Positions 42,017-51,325 of a DNA stretch of 64,000 nt are shown piece by piece. The first letter of the stretch is position 1, and every line of letters starts with the position of its first letter. The translations under genes and the position numbers were made by a program. Origin of the DNA: Saccharomonospora viridis DSM 43017 (GTDB lineage Bacteria; Actinomycetota; Actinomycetes; Mycobacteriales; Pseudonocardiaceae); NCBI RefSeq assembly GCF_000023865.1, contig NC_013159.1, positions 2,072,001-2,136,000 of the forward strand, written 5' to 3'. The notes beneath the pieces were generated by a model. That model was not told the DNA's origin, did not search any database, and saw only the letters and a program-made list of their open reading frames with translations.

Positions 42017-43942
42017 ATGCCCTCGATCACCCCGTATGGCACCTGGAAGTCCCCCATCAGTGCTCGCGATGTCGCTGCCGCCGATGTCACTCCCCAATGG
42101 GTCGATGTGGTCGACGGCGCGGTGTGGTGGGCCGAGTCCCGGCCCGAGGAGAACGGTCGCGTGGCCGTGGTGCGCTGGGTCGACGGTGTCATCGACGAAG
42201 TGCTGCCCGCGCCGTGGAGCGCCCGCAACCGGGTCCACGAGTACGGGGGCCGCCCTTGGCTCGTCGTCGGAGACACGCTGGTGTTCACGCACTGGGATGA
42301 CCAGCGGCTGTACGCCCTCGACATGCGTGACGGCGGTGTCGCTCCCCTGACCCCGGAACCGGCGCAGCCGCAGGGGGTGCGGTTTTCCGATCTGCGTCCC
42401 GGGCTGGCCGGGCAGGTGTGGGCGGTGCGGGAGACCGTCACCGGCCCCGGTCGCGCCGACGTGGCCCGGGATCTGGTGGCGGTGCCGTTGGACGGTGGGC
42501 CGGTACGAACATTGGCGGCCACCCACCACTTTGTGACCACGCCGCAGTTGGCGCCCGACGGTCGACACGCCGCCTGGCTGGGGTGGGACCACCCCGACAT
42601 GCCGTGGGATGCGACGTCGTTGTGCGTGGCCGAGGTGGCGACGGACGGCACGTTCGGCCCGCACCGGGTCCTCATCAACGGCGAGGTGTCGGTGTGCCAA
42701 CTCGACTGGGACGGCCCGGACGCGTTGATCGTGCTCGCCGATCCCACCGGGTGGTGGGTGCCCCATCGGGTCACGCTCGACGGTGTGCTCAATCCGCTGA
42801 CCTCGGTGGAGGTCGAGATGGGTGGACCGCTGTGGAAGTTGGGGTCGCGGTGGACCGTTCCGTTGGGGGGCGGCAAGCACGCGGTGCTGACCTCGCACGG
42901 GCTGGGGGTGGTCGAGGAGGCGAGCGGCACGTTGACCCCGGTCGCCGAGGAGCTCACGGCGTGGACACCGACCTTGGCGCGGCACGGCGACGGTGTGGTG
43001 GGTGTCGCGGCCGGCCCGCGGCGGGGTGCCGGTGTGGTGCGGGTGGATCTGCGTACTGGCACGGTCACCGAACTCACCGACCCGACACCGCGGCCACCGG
43101 TGGAGTATCTGCCCGTCCCGCAGGCACGGTCGTTCACCGCTGAGGACGGCAGCATCATCCCGGCCTATGTGTATCCGCCGACCAGTCCGGACCACGTGGG
43201 GCCGGAGGAGGAGAAACCCCCGTATCTGGTGCATGTCCACGGCGGTCCGACGGGACGTCACTACCCGGTGCTGGATATGGACTTCGCGTTTTTCACCAGC
43301 CGGGGGATCGGGGTCGTGGCCGTCGACTACGGCGGTTCCACCGGCTACGGCCGACGCTATCGGGAGCGGCTGCGCGGCCAATGGGGCGTGGTCGACGTCG
43401 CCGATTGCGCCACGGTCGCGCAGGCGTTGGTGGACGAAGGGGTCGCCGACCCGCAGCGGTTGGCGATCCGCGGTGGCAGTGCGGGTGGGTTCACCGCCGC
43501 CGCGTCGATCACGTCGGTGCGTCTTTATCGGGCCGCCACGGCCAAGTACCCGATCCTGGATTTGCGGTCGTGGACCAGTGATGGTGGGGAAACCCACGAC
43601 TTCGAGTCCCACTACGTCCAGGGTTTGGTGGGGCCGCTGCCCGATGTCGACGGCCGCTACACCGCGCGTTCCCCGGTGCACAATCTCGAGTCGTTGGCCG
43701 GTCCGGTGCTGTTGTTGCAGGGGTTGGAGGACGAGATCTGCCCGCCGGAGCAGGCGGAACGGTTCGTCGCCGCTTTGCATGGCAGCGGTGTGCCGCATGC
43801 GCTGGTCACCTTCGCCGGTGAGCAGCACGGGTTCCGCCAAGCGGGCACGATCGTCACGGCGTTGGAGACCGAACTCGCCTTCTACGGGCGGGTGTTCGGT
43901 TTCGCCACGCCCGATGTGCCGCCGGTGCGGTTGCAGTACTGA
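42017..43942 (+). CDS. S9-family prolyl oligopeptidase-like peptidase
   Basis: A 641-residue cytosolic serine peptidase. Residues about 1-370 form a beta-propeller with repeated Asp-Gly blade turns (APDGRHAAWLGW, LARHGDGVVGV). The C-terminal alpha/beta-hydrolase domain begins near residue 390. The oxyanion/glycine motif is VHVHGGPTG, the nucleophile elbow GGSAGGF, the catalytic Asp in QGLEDEICPP, and the His in GEQHGFR. It acts on short peptides that the propeller admits. The ATG at 42017 is 83 bases from the divergent DUF3090 start. The LD-carboxypeptidase gene starts 9 bases after its stop codon, so they form an operon. Confidence 0.95.
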   Translation: MPSITPYGTWKSPISARDVAAADVTPQWVDVVDGAVWWAESRPEENGRVAVVRWVDGVIDEVLPAPWSARNRVHEYGGRPWLVVGDTLVFTHWDDQRLYALDMRDGGVAPLTPEPAQPQGVRFSDLRPGLAGQVWAVRETVTGPGRADVARDLVAVPLDGGPVRTLAATHHFVTTPQLAPDGRHAAWLGWDHPDMPWDATSLCVAEVATDGTFGPHRVLINGEVSVCQLDWDGPDALIVLADPTGWWVPHRVTLDGVLNPLTSVEVEMGGPLWKLGSRWTVPLGGGKHAVLTSHGLGVVEEASGTLTPVAEELTAWTPTLARHGDGVVGVAAGPRRGAGVVRVDLRTGTVTELTDPTPRPPVEYLPVPQARSFTAEDGSIIPAYVYPPTSPDHVGPEEEKPPYLVHVHGGPTGRHYPVLDMDFAFFTSRGIGVVAVDYGGSTGYGRRYRERLRGQWGVVDVADCATVAQALVDEGVADPQRLAIRGGSAGGFTAAASITSVRLYRAATAKYPILDLRSWTSDGGETHDFESHYVQGLVGPLPDVDGRYTARSPVHNLESLAGPVLLLQGLEDEICPPEQAERFVAALHGSGVPHALVTFAGEQHGFRQAGTIVTALETELAFYGRVFGFATPDVPPVRLQY

Positions 43943-43951
43943 GGGGGTTCC

Positions 43952-44872
43952 ATGCGGCGAACCTGGCCTCGACCGTTGCGTGCCGGTGACACGGTGGCGC
44001 TGGTGGCCTGTTCCGGCCCGGTGGATCCGGAGGCGTTGGACACCGGGGTGGCGGCGTTGGAGTCCTGGGGACTGCGGGTGCGGTTGGGCAGCACCATGCG
44101 TGCTCACCACCCGCGGTTGCCCTACCTGGCCGCGACCGATGCCGACCGTGCCCGCGACTTCCAAGACGCCTGGCTTGACCCGGACGTGGCGGCGGTGCTG
44201 GCCGCCCGCGGCGGTTACGGCGCCCACCGCATGGTGGATTTGGTGGACTGGTCGGCGCTGCGCCGTGCCGAGCCGGTGTTGTTCGCCGGGTCCAGTGACG
44301 TCACCGCGTTGCACGAGGCCGTGGCCACGCACCTGCGGGTGCCGACGGTGTTGGCGGCCATGCCCGCCACCCACCTGTTCGACCCGGTGGCCGCGGAACG
44401 ACTGCGCGCGGCGTTGTTCAGCCCGAACGAACTGCGACGGCTGACCAGCCCGAAGGCGGAGACGTTGCGCCAAGGGCGGGCCCGCGGTCACCTCGTCGGT
44501 GGCAACCTCAGCGTTCTTGCCGCCGGGATCGGCACCCGGGAGTCCGTTCCGGCGCGGGGCGGGATCGTGGTGTTGGAGGACATCGACGAGGAGCCCTATC
44601 GACTCGACCGCATGCTCACGCAGTTGCTGCGGTCGGGCTGGTTCGACGGGGTGGCGGGATTGGCGCTGGGTTCGTGGACCGGGTGCGGTCCCGACCAGGT
44701 GGTGCGGGAAGTGCTGTGCGACCGGCTCGGCCCGCTCGGTGTGCCCATGGCGTGGCGGTTGGATGTCGGGCATCACCCGGGTTCGCTGGCGGTGCCGTTG
44801 GGGGTGCACGCCGACTTCGACGCCGACACCGGCACCCTTATGCCCTGTTGGCCGCCTTGTGCCGGCCCGTGA
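43952..44872 (+). CDS. LD-carboxypeptidase (S66 family)
   Basis: A 306-residue cytosolic peptidase of the LdcA/MccF family, which cleaves between L- and D-configured residues of murein peptides. The catalytic Ser115 is in FAGSSDVTAL, a conserved Arg/Gly stretch is AARGGYGAHR, the Glu is in VVLEDIDEEPY, and the His in DVGHHPGSLAVPLG. Length matches LdcA. It lies in an operon behind the S9 peptidase, 9 bases away. In Bacillus the LdcA-like ykfA is part of the dpp locus; here a dpp transporter and DppA are about 5 kb downstream, which supports a role in cell-wall peptide recycling. Confidence 0.94.
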   Translation: MRRTWPRPLRAGDTVALVACSGPVDPEALDTGVAALESWGLRVRLGSTMRAHHPRLPYLAATDADRARDFQDAWLDPDVAAVLAARGGYGAHRMVDLVDWSALRRAEPVLFAGSSDVTALHEAVATHLRVPTVLAAMPATHLFDPVAAERLRAALFSPNELRRLTSPKAETLRQGRARGHLVGGNLSVLAAGIGTRESVPARGGIVVLEDIDEEPYRLDRMLTQLLRSGWFDGVAGLALGSWTGCGPDQVVREVLCDRLGPLGVPMAWRLDVGHHPGSLAVPLGVHADFDADTGTLMPCWPPCAGP

Positions 44873-45059
44873 CCACGGGGAAACCGGACGAACCGGCGCT
44901 GTCGGGCGTGTTGGTGCCCGATTTCGGTGAGTCCGTCGGTGACGGGCGATACCGCAGATCCTTGTGGATCAGCGTCGCGTATCCTCGCCCCGCGAGCACA
45001 CCGGCCGACAGCGGAAGGGGAAAACACGCACCGGCATCGCCCCGGCCGACGTCAGCACT

Positions 45060-45695
45060 ATGGATATCGATCTTCCGCCGAGGCCGCAGCGGGCGTCTCG
45101 CGCCGTGTCAGTGTTCGTCTCCGCCGTACTGCGCAACCCGGGGGCGGTCGGCGCTGTCGCGCCGAGTTCCGCCGAGTTGGGAGCGGTGTTGGCGTCGGTG
45201 GTCCCGACCTCGGGGACACCGACGGTGGTCGAGCTCGGCGCGGGAACCGGGGCGGTCACCACGCAGGTGGCGCAGCGACTCCCCGCTCGGGGACAGCACC
45301 TCGCCGTGGAAATCGACCCGGTGCTCGCCGCGCACCTGCGCCACACCCACCCCGGGGTGACCGTGATCGACGGTGATGCCGCCGAGCTGTCCGCGCTGTT
45401 GACCGCCGAGGGCGTGCGGCGGGTGGACGCGGTGGTGAGCGGACTGCCGTGGTCGTTGTTCGATGAGGCGGGCCAGCGCCGGATTCTCACCCAGGTGGCT
45501 CAGGCGCTGACCCCGCACGGGGCGTTCAGCACGTTCGCCTACCGCCATGCGGCCTTGTTGTCCGGGGCCGTGCGGTTCCGCGCGTTGCTGCACGAGGTGT
45601 TCGACGAGGTGGTGGTGAGCCGCACCGTGTGGCGGAACCTTCCACCCGCCCACGTCTACGTCTGTCGCCGCCCCCGCGACCTTGGGGCGGCCTAG
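45060..45695 (+). CDS. Class I methyltransferase (PmtA/phospholipid N-methyltransferase-like)
   Basis: A 211-residue SAM-dependent methyltransferase. N-terminal VSAVLRNPGAVGAVAPSSAEL is the signature of PmtA-like phospholipid N-methyltransferases, which methylate phosphatidylethanolamine. Motif I is VVELGAGTGAVT, motif II AVEIDPVLAAHL, motif III VIDGDAAEL and motif IV VVSGLPWSLF. The ATG at 45060 is chosen because upstream in-frame sequence (to 44964) has no similarity; ribosome-site evidence is poor. rRNA dimethylase-like activity is an alternative, as the motif IV region is similar. Confidence 0.85.
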   Translation: MDIDLPPRPQRASRAVSVFVSAVLRNPGAVGAVAPSSAELGAVLASVVPTSGTPTVVELGAGTGAVTTQVAQRLPARGQHLAVEIDPVLAAHLRHTHPGVTVIDGDAAELSALLTAEGVRRVDAVVSGLPWSLFDEAGQRRILTQVAQALTPHGAFSTFAYRHAALLSGAVRFRALLHEVFDEVVVSRTVWRNLPPAHVYVCRRPRDLGAA

Positions 45696-45705
45696 GCTTG
45701 CGTTT

Positions 45706-46164
45706 ATGCGCATGCAAGCCTCGGTGGCGCGGCGGTTGTTCGCGACGGCGCGGGTGGCGCGGCTGGCCACCGCCGACGCCGAGGGCGTTCCCCACCTGGT
45801 GCCGGTGACGTTCGCGATGGACGGCGAGGACGTGGTGTCCGCCGTCGACGCCAAACCGAAGACCACCGCGGCGTTGCGGCGCCTGCGCAACATCACCGCC
45901 AATCCCCGCGTGTCCGTTTTGGTGGACCACTACGAGGAGGACTGGTCACGTCTGTGGTGGGTGCGCGCGGACGGGCATGCCACCGTCGCACACACCGACG
46001 AGCGGGCCATCGCCGCGTTGACGGCGAAATATCCGCCTTATCTGCGTACCCCACCGGCCGGGCCGGTGGTGCGGATACGGATCACGACGTGGCGCGGCTG
46101 GTCGGCGTCGTCGGATGTTCCGACTCCCGACCGGTTTGCGGGGTGTCCTCCGTATCAGAGGTGA
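45706..46164 (+). CDS. F420-dependent/PPOX-class oxidoreductase-like protein
   Basis: A 152-residue split-barrel flavin/deazaflavin-binding protein of the Rv0121 type (TIGR03668). Diagnostic parts are ARVARLATADAEGVPHLVPVTFA, the phosphate-binding KPKTTAALRRLRNI and SVLVDHYEEDWSRLWWVRADG. The family binds F420 or FMN and reduces small molecules. The ATG at 45706 is followed by a second ATG at 45712. Its last 83 bases overlap the 3' end of the convergent mannosyltransferase gene. Confidence 0.92.
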   Translation: MRMQASVARRLFATARVARLATADAEGVPHLVPVTFAMDGEDVVSAVDAKPKTTAALRRLRNITANPRVSVLVDHYEEDWSRLWWVRADGHATVAHTDERAIAALTAKYPPYLRTPPAGPVVRIRITTWRGWSASSDVPTPDRFAGCPPYQR

Positions 46165-47722
46165 ACTGGTCGCCGCGGCGGCGCCACGCCGCGACCAGCC
46201 CCAGCGGGTCGGGTTTCCACAGCGACGCCGCGCCGTAGAGGCTGGCGGCGATCACGCCGATGATGAACCACCAGTCGTAGAGGCTCTGCTCACCCGTCGG
46301 GTAGTACACCAACACCAAGAACACCGACACGGCCACCATCGCCGCGAGGTGGATCCGACGCCACGCGAACGCGGAGGCGACCACGAAGCCCCAGGTGAGG
46401 TACCACGGCAGGGTCGGTGGTGCGAACAACGCCACCGCCAGCAAGGTGATGGCCATGCGCAGGATGGCCTCGCGCCCACCGTGGCGGGCCTTCCACCACT
46501 GCCACACCATCACCCCGAGCAGCGCCATCCAGGCCAGGCCCCGCGCCACGGTGACAAACGGTGACACCGGCACGTCGACCACGAAGTTCACCAGGGTGTG
46601 CGCCACTTCCCCGAGACCGGTGGGGAAGTTCAACCAGTTGGCGATGATCTGGGGCGCCTGCAGCCCGGTGACCCAACCGAGGTTGAACGAGCCCAAAGAC
46701 ACCCACGTGCCCGCCGTGAACACCACACCGAAGATCGCCAGCGACGGTGTGACCGCCTTGACGAACCGGCGGAACAAGCTCTCCTCGCCCGGCAGGTGGT
46801 TGGCCCACACCCACACCAAAAACGGCAACGCGATCGCGGCGGTGGGTTTGATGAGCATGCCGATCGTGACGAGCGCGATGGCCAACGCGTGTTTGTGTTC
46901 CAGCGCGGCCCACACGCCGATGGTCAAAAACGCCAGCATCAACAGGTCGTTGTGCGGGCCGCCGACCAGGTGGATCACCGTCATCGGGCTGGCCACGGCC
47001 AGCCACATGGTCACCGGCAACCGTCCCCCCAGGTGCCGCACCAGCCTCGGCAGGGCCCAGAGCATGCCGGCCAACCCCAGCAGCAGCACCAGTCGGGTCA
47101 GGATCACCCCGGCGATCATGTTGTTGCCGGTGATGCCCACGACGTTCTTGGCCACCAGCAAGAACAGCGGACCGTACGGCGCGGGGGTGGTCTGCCACAG
47201 CGGGTGCACGTTCTGCACCACGTCCGGGAGCACATCCAGCGCGGCGGGCCCGTAGTCGTAGGGGTTGAGCCCGTGCAGCAGCTGCGCCCCTTGCCCGAGG
47301 TAGGAGAACACGTCCCGGGTGAACAGTGGGGGCGCGATCAGCAACGGGGCCATCCACGCGAACGCGGCGACCAGGATGGGTTTGGTGCCGATCCGACCGG
47401 CCAGCACGTACCGGCCCAATCTCACCCACGCCCAGACGACCAGTGCGAAGCCGACGTAGAGCACGGCGGTGGACAGGACGTGCCCGTGGCCGTACCGCAT
47501 CCACGACAACGGTCCCGTGCCGATGATCGGATCACGCACGAGGGTGCCGGCCGCGCCGGGGGCGGCGAGCAGCATCACGATGCTGCCGACGACCCCCATC
47601 GCGATGGTGCGGTACGGAAAGCGGGACGACTCACGGGCACGGGCGGCTGCCCGTGCTGCTTCTGCTGCGGACTCCTCCATGGGCGCCTCGGCGCTCGCCA
47701 CGGAATCGGTGGTGGTGGCCAT
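46082..47722 (-). CDS. MptB-like polyprenol-phosphomannose alpha-1,6-mannosyltransferase
   Basis: A 546-residue GT-C integral membrane glycosyltransferase. After a short cytosolic N-terminus there are about thirteen transmembrane segments. The first extracytoplasmic loop holds the acidic catalytic motif in FTRDVFSYLGQGAQLLHGLNPYDYGP, cited here only as residues near 150-175 with the key FTRDVFSY. Later GGPHNDLLML is also typical of MptA/MptB. These enzymes extend the mannan core of lipomannan. The ATG at 47722 lies 14 bases after the stop of the dpp ATPase gene, so it is co-transcribed with it, although the roles differ. Its 3' end overlaps the convergent PPOX gene by 83 bases. Confidence 0.92.
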   Translation of the reverse strand: MATTTDSVASAEAPMEESAAEAARAAARARESSRFPYRTIAMGVVGSIVMLLAAPGAAGTLVRDPIIGTGPLSWMRYGHGHVLSTAVLYVGFALVVWAWVRLGRYVLAGRIGTKPILVAAFAWMAPLLIAPPLFTRDVFSYLGQGAQLLHGLNPYDYGPAALDVLPDVVQNVHPLWQTTPAPYGPLFLLVAKNVVGITGNNMIAGVILTRLVLLLGLAGMLWALPRLVRHLGGRLPVTMWLAVASPMTVIHLVGGPHNDLLMLAFLTIGVWAALEHKHALAIALVTIGMLIKPTAAIALPFLVWVWANHLPGEESLFRRFVKAVTPSLAIFGVVFTAGTWVSLGSFNLGWVTGLQAPQIIANWLNFPTGLGEVAHTLVNFVVDVPVSPFVTVARGLAWMALLGVMVWQWWKARHGGREAILRMAITLLAVALFAPPTLPWYLTWGFVVASAFAWRRIHLAAMVAVSVFLVLVYYPTGEQSLYDWWFIIGVIAASLYGAASLWKPDPLGLVAAWRRRGDQFTSDTEDTPQTGRESEHPTTPTSRATS

Positions 47723-47736
47723 ACTGGTTTCTGAGG

Positions 47737-49404
47737 TTACACACTGCGACGAAAAGCGCTCGCCGAAGGGGCCGGGAGTGCCGCAAGCAGCGCCTTCGTG
47801 TAGTCGTGCCGGGGGCTTTGCAGCACCTGCTCCACCGGCCCGGATTCCACGATCCGCCCTTGTCGCATCACCGCCACCCGATCGGCGATGGCCCACGCCA
47901 ACCCCAGATCGTGGGTGATCACCAACGCCGCCAGGCCGAGCTCCCGCCGCAGCCGCAACAACAGCGCCAGGATCTCGTTACGCACCGTGGCGTCCAACGA
48001 CGCCACCGGTTCGTCGGCGATGAGCGCACTCGGCTCACACGCCAACGCCCCGGCGATGACCACCCGTTGCCGTTGCCCACCGGACAGCTCGTGCGGCAAT
48101 CGGGACAAAAACCGCTCCGCGGGACGTAGTTCCGCCGCCTCCAACGCCGAGATCACGATGTCCCGTTCGTCCCCGGGCAGGCGATGGATCCGTGGCCCCT
48201 CCGCCACCGCCTCGTACACCGTGTGTCGCGGGTTGAGCGCACTGGTGGGGTCCTGCAGCACCAGTTGCACCCGCCGCCGGTAGGCCCGCAGCCCCGCCGT
48301 CGAGGTCGGCAGGAGGGCACCGTCGAACAGCACCGACCCCGATGTGGGCCGCTGGAGGCCGAGCATGGTGCGCGCCAGCGTCGTCTTCCCCGAGCCCGAC
48401 TGTCCGACCAAGGCGACGATCTCCCCGCGGCGGACCCCCAGATCCACCCCGTCGACCGCCCGCACCATCCCCCGCGACCGGTCACGGAACGTCACCACCA
48501 GGTCCCGGACGGCCAGCAGTTCCCTGTCCACCTCACCTGTTGGCGGGTCATCCGAGAGCCCGGCCGCCGGGGTGCTCTCCTCGCCGGTGACCATCCGCGC
48601 CTGCGGATCCCCGACCTGGTGAATCGCGTCGGCCAGCGCGCGGGTGTGCTCGTGTCGGGGTTGTCCGAACACCTCGGCCGAGGTGCCCTCCTCCACGATC
48701 CTGCCCCGATACATGACCGCGATCCGCGCGCACGTCTGCGCCAACACGGCCAGATCGTGGCTGATCATGATCAGTCCGATGCCGCGTTCGGTGACCAACC
48801 GGCTCACCAGTTGCAGCACCTGATCCTGCACCACCACGTCCAACGCCGTGGTCGGCTCATCGGCGACGATCAGCTTCGGCTCGCACGCCAACGCCATCGC
48901 GATCATCACCCGCTGTTTCTGCCCGCCGGACAGCTCGTGCGGGTACGCGTTGGCCCGTTCCGGGGGAAGGTCGACCTGTCGCAGCAGCTCCGCCACCCGG
49001 TCCTTCGTCGACCCGTTGGTGGTGGTGTGCAGTCGCAGTGGCTCGGCGATCTGCTCCCCGATCGTGCGCACCGGGTTCAACGCGTGCATGGCGCCCTGGA
49101 ACACGATCGACGCCGAGGACCAGCGCACCGCCCGCAGCCGCCCCCACCGCATGGTGTTGACGTCCTCACCGTCGAGCAGCACCTGCCCGGTCACCGTCGC
49201 CGTTTTCGGTAACAACCGCAGCACACTCATCGCCACGGTCGACTTGCCCGACCCGGACTCGCCTGCGATACCCAACGTCTCCCCGGCGTGCAAGGTCAGG
49301 TTCACATCGCGTACCGCGGCGAACTCCCCGTCACTGGTGCGGTAGGTGACCCCGAGGTCGTTCATCTGCAGCAAAGGTGTCGCCGGCGTCATCGGCTGCG
49401 TCAC
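47737..49404 (-). CDS. Dipeptide/oligopeptide ABC transporter, fused double ATPase (DppD-DppF)
   Basis: A 555-residue protein with two complete ABC ATPase domains in tandem. Domain 1: Walker A GESGSGKST, signature LSGGQKQR, Walker B LIVADEPTTALD. Domain 2: Walker A GQSGSGKTT, signature LSGGQRQR, Walker B ALIADEPVASLD. The first domain has a DppD-like NP-end; the second is DppF-like with VLQDPTSALNPR. In other bacteria these are two genes. The GTG at 49404 overlaps the stop of the DppC-like gene (GTGA), so translation is coupled. It energises peptide import with the two permeases and the binding protein upstream. Confidence 0.95.
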   Translation of the reverse strand: MTQPMTPATPLLQMNDLGVTYRTSDGEFAAVRDVNLTLHAGETLGIAGESGSGKSTVAMSVLRLLPKTATVTGQVLLDGEDVNTMRWGRLRAVRWSSASIVFQGAMHALNPVRTIGEQIAEPLRLHTTTNGSTKDRVAELLRQVDLPPERANAYPHELSGGQKQRVMIAMALACEPKLIVADEPTTALDVVVQDQVLQLVSRLVTERGIGLIMISHDLAVLAQTCARIAVMYRGRIVEEGTSAEVFGQPRHEHTRALADAIHQVGDPQARMVTGEESTPAAGLSDDPPTGEVDRELLAVRDLVVTFRDRSRGMVRAVDGVDLGVRRGEIVALVGQSGSGKTTLARTMLGLQRPTSGSVLFDGALLPTSTAGLRAYRRRVQLVLQDPTSALNPRHTVYEAVAEGPRIHRLPGDERDIVISALEAAELRPAERFLSRLPHELSGGQRQRVVIAGALACEPSALIADEPVASLDATVRNEILALLLRLRRELGLAALVITHDLGLAWAIADRVAVMRQGRIVESGPVEQVLQSPRHDYTKALLAALPAPSASAFRRSV

Positions 49405-50282
49405 CGTCCTTTCAACCTCGGGTTCAACACCGTCTCCAACGCGCGGCCCACCAACGTGAACGACAACACCACCACCACGATCGCCAATCCGGGTGGCAAC
49501 AGATACCACCAGGCCCCCGCGCTGACCGACCCCGAGGACAACGCCGTCTGCAGCATCGACCCCCACGACACCGCGGTGGGATCACCCAACCCGAGGAACG
49601 ACAACGTCGACTCCGCGATGATCGAGTTGCCCACCACCAGCGTCGTGTTCGCCAACACCAGCGGAAGCACCGACGGCAACACGTGCCGCCCCAGGATGTG
49701 GGCATGCCCCCCACCCAACGCCCGGGCCCGCTCCACGAACGGTCTGCTCTCGATCGTCAACGTCTGCGCCCGCACCAGCCGCGCCGTCGCAGGCCACGAC
49801 GTCACCCCCACCGCGAGCACGATCGTCGCCACGCCGTGCGGCAACACCGTCGACAACGCGATGGCCAACACCAGCGACGGCAACACCAAGAAGAAATCGG
49901 TGAACCGCAGCAGCACACTGGCCACCCAGCCACCGAAGTGGCCGGCGGCCAAGCCCACCAACGTGCCGATCACCACCGACAACACGGTCGCCGCGAAACC
50001 CACCAGCAGCGACACCCGCGCGCCCCACAACGTCAACAACAACACCGACCGCCCATCGACGTCGGTGCCCAAAAGGAACTCCGCACTCGGTGGTTGCAAG
50101 GGCGTGCCCGGCGCGGTGACGACGTCCAGATCCGCCGGGTCGGTGAACAACGGTGCCGTCACCGCCAGCAACACCACCGCCGCGAGCACACCCAAGCCGA
50201 CCAGCCCGCCACGCTGGCTTCGGAACTCACGCCACACCGACGCGGCCGCCGCCCGCCGCCGCTGCCACACAGGAGAGGTCAT
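49401..50282 (-). CDS. Peptide ABC transporter permease (DppC-like)
   Basis: A 293-residue inner-membrane permease of the OppC/DppC type with about six helices. N-terminal FRSQRGGLVGLGVLAAVVLL leads to the first helix; the family EAA loop is RARALGGGHAHILGRHVLP, where the ATPase docks. The N-terminal LGTDVDGRSVLLLTLWGARVSL is also characteristic. It overlaps the DppB-like gene by four bases upstream and the ATPase gene by three downstream. Confidence 0.94.
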   Translation of the reverse strand: MTSPVWQRRRAAAASVWREFRSQRGGLVGLGVLAAVVLLAVTAPLFTDPADLDVVTAPGTPLQPPSAEFLLGTDVDGRSVLLLTLWGARVSLLVGFAATVLSVVIGTLVGLAAGHFGGWVASVLLRFTDFFLVLPSLVLAIALSTVLPHGVATIVLAVGVTSWPATARLVRAQTLTIESRPFVERARALGGGHAHILGRHVLPSVLPLVLANTTLVVGNSIIAESTLSFLGLGDPTAVSWGSMLQTALSSGSVSAGAWWYLLPPGLAIVVVVLSFTLVGRALETVLNPRLKGR

Positions 50283-51325
50283 GACTCACGCACCCTCGGG
50301 TCCAACACCCGGTACAACAGCTCGGCCAGCAGGTTCATCACCAACACCGAGGACGCCAACACCACGAACACGCCCTGCAGCAGCGGCAGATCCGGCCCCC
50401 GCAACGCCTCATACGTCAACAACCCCAGCCCCGGCCACGAGAACACCGTCTCCACCGTGACCGTGCCCGACACCACCATGCCGAACTGCAAAAACACCAA
50501 CGTCACCGTCGGCAGCAACGCGTTCGGCACCGCGTGTCGACGCCGCACCAGGTCGTCCCGCAGTCCCTTCGCCCGCGCCGTCGTCAGATAGTCCGCGCCC
50601 ATCTCCTCCAACAGCGACGACCGCATCACCAGCATGTACTGCGCGTAGATCACCGCCAGCAACGTCACACACGGCAACACCAGGTGATGCGCCACGTCCA
50701 ACACCTGCGCCACAGGGTTCTCGGGGATCACCGGCGACCGCATCCCCCGGCTCGGGAACAACCCCTGGGTCGCGATCAGCAGCAGCAAGCCGAGCCAGAA
50801 CTGCGGCATCGACCACAACGTCAACGCCACCCCGGTGCTGACCCGGTCGAACGCGCTGCCGTGACGCCACGCCGCACGCACCCCCAACCACAGGCCCAGC
50901 GCCACCGCCAACAGCGTCGCCGTGCCCACCAGCAGCAGCGTCGGCCACAACCGTTCCCCGATCATGTCCGCCACCGGCCGGTTGTACATGTAGGACGTGC
51001 CCAGATCCCCTCGCAGCAGCCCGAGTACGTAGTCGATGAACTGCTCGTGCATGGGCTTGTCGACCCCGAGCCGTTCCCGCAGCTCCGCCAGCTGCTCCGG
51101 GCTCGTGGGCCGGTCCCGCGTCATCGTGGCCACCGGGTCACCCGGGATCATCCGGAACAACAAGAACCCGAGCACGACCACCAGCGAGAAACTCGCCAGC
51201 GCCCCACCCAGCTTCGACGCGAGGAACCGAACCGTGGAACCACCGGCACCGCGCCGGTCCGGGCCCTCCTGCAAAGAGCCCGGACCGGATGCGGCGTCGG
51301 TCGACGGCACCGTCACGACCGACAT
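50279..51325 (-). CDS. Peptide ABC transporter permease (DppB-like)
   Basis: A 348-residue permease of the OppB/DppB type. FLLFRMIPGDPVATM in the first helix and the loop ELRERLGVDKP are family signatures; the EAA loop is TARAKGLRDDLVRRRHAVPNAL. The ATG at 51325 overlaps the stop of the binding-protein gene by one base (TGATG), which settles the start over the longer frame to 51418. It is a partner of the DppC-like permease. Confidence 0.94.
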   Translation of the reverse strand: MSVVTVPSTDAASGPGSLQEGPDRRGAGGSTVRFLASKLGGALASFSLVVVLGFLLFRMIPGDPVATMTRDRPTSPEQLAELRERLGVDKPMHEQFIDYVLGLLRGDLGTSYMYNRPVADMIGERLWPTLLLVGTATLLAVALGLWLGVRAAWRHGSAFDRVSTGVALTLWSMPQFWLGLLLLIATQGLFPSRGMRSPVIPENPVAQVLDVAHHLVLPCVTLLAVIYAQYMLVMRSSLLEEMGADYLTTARAKGLRDDLVRRRHAVPNALLPTVTLVFLQFGMVVSGTVTVETVFSWPGLGLLTYEALRGPDLPLLQGVFVVLASSVLVMNLLAELLYRVLDPRVRES

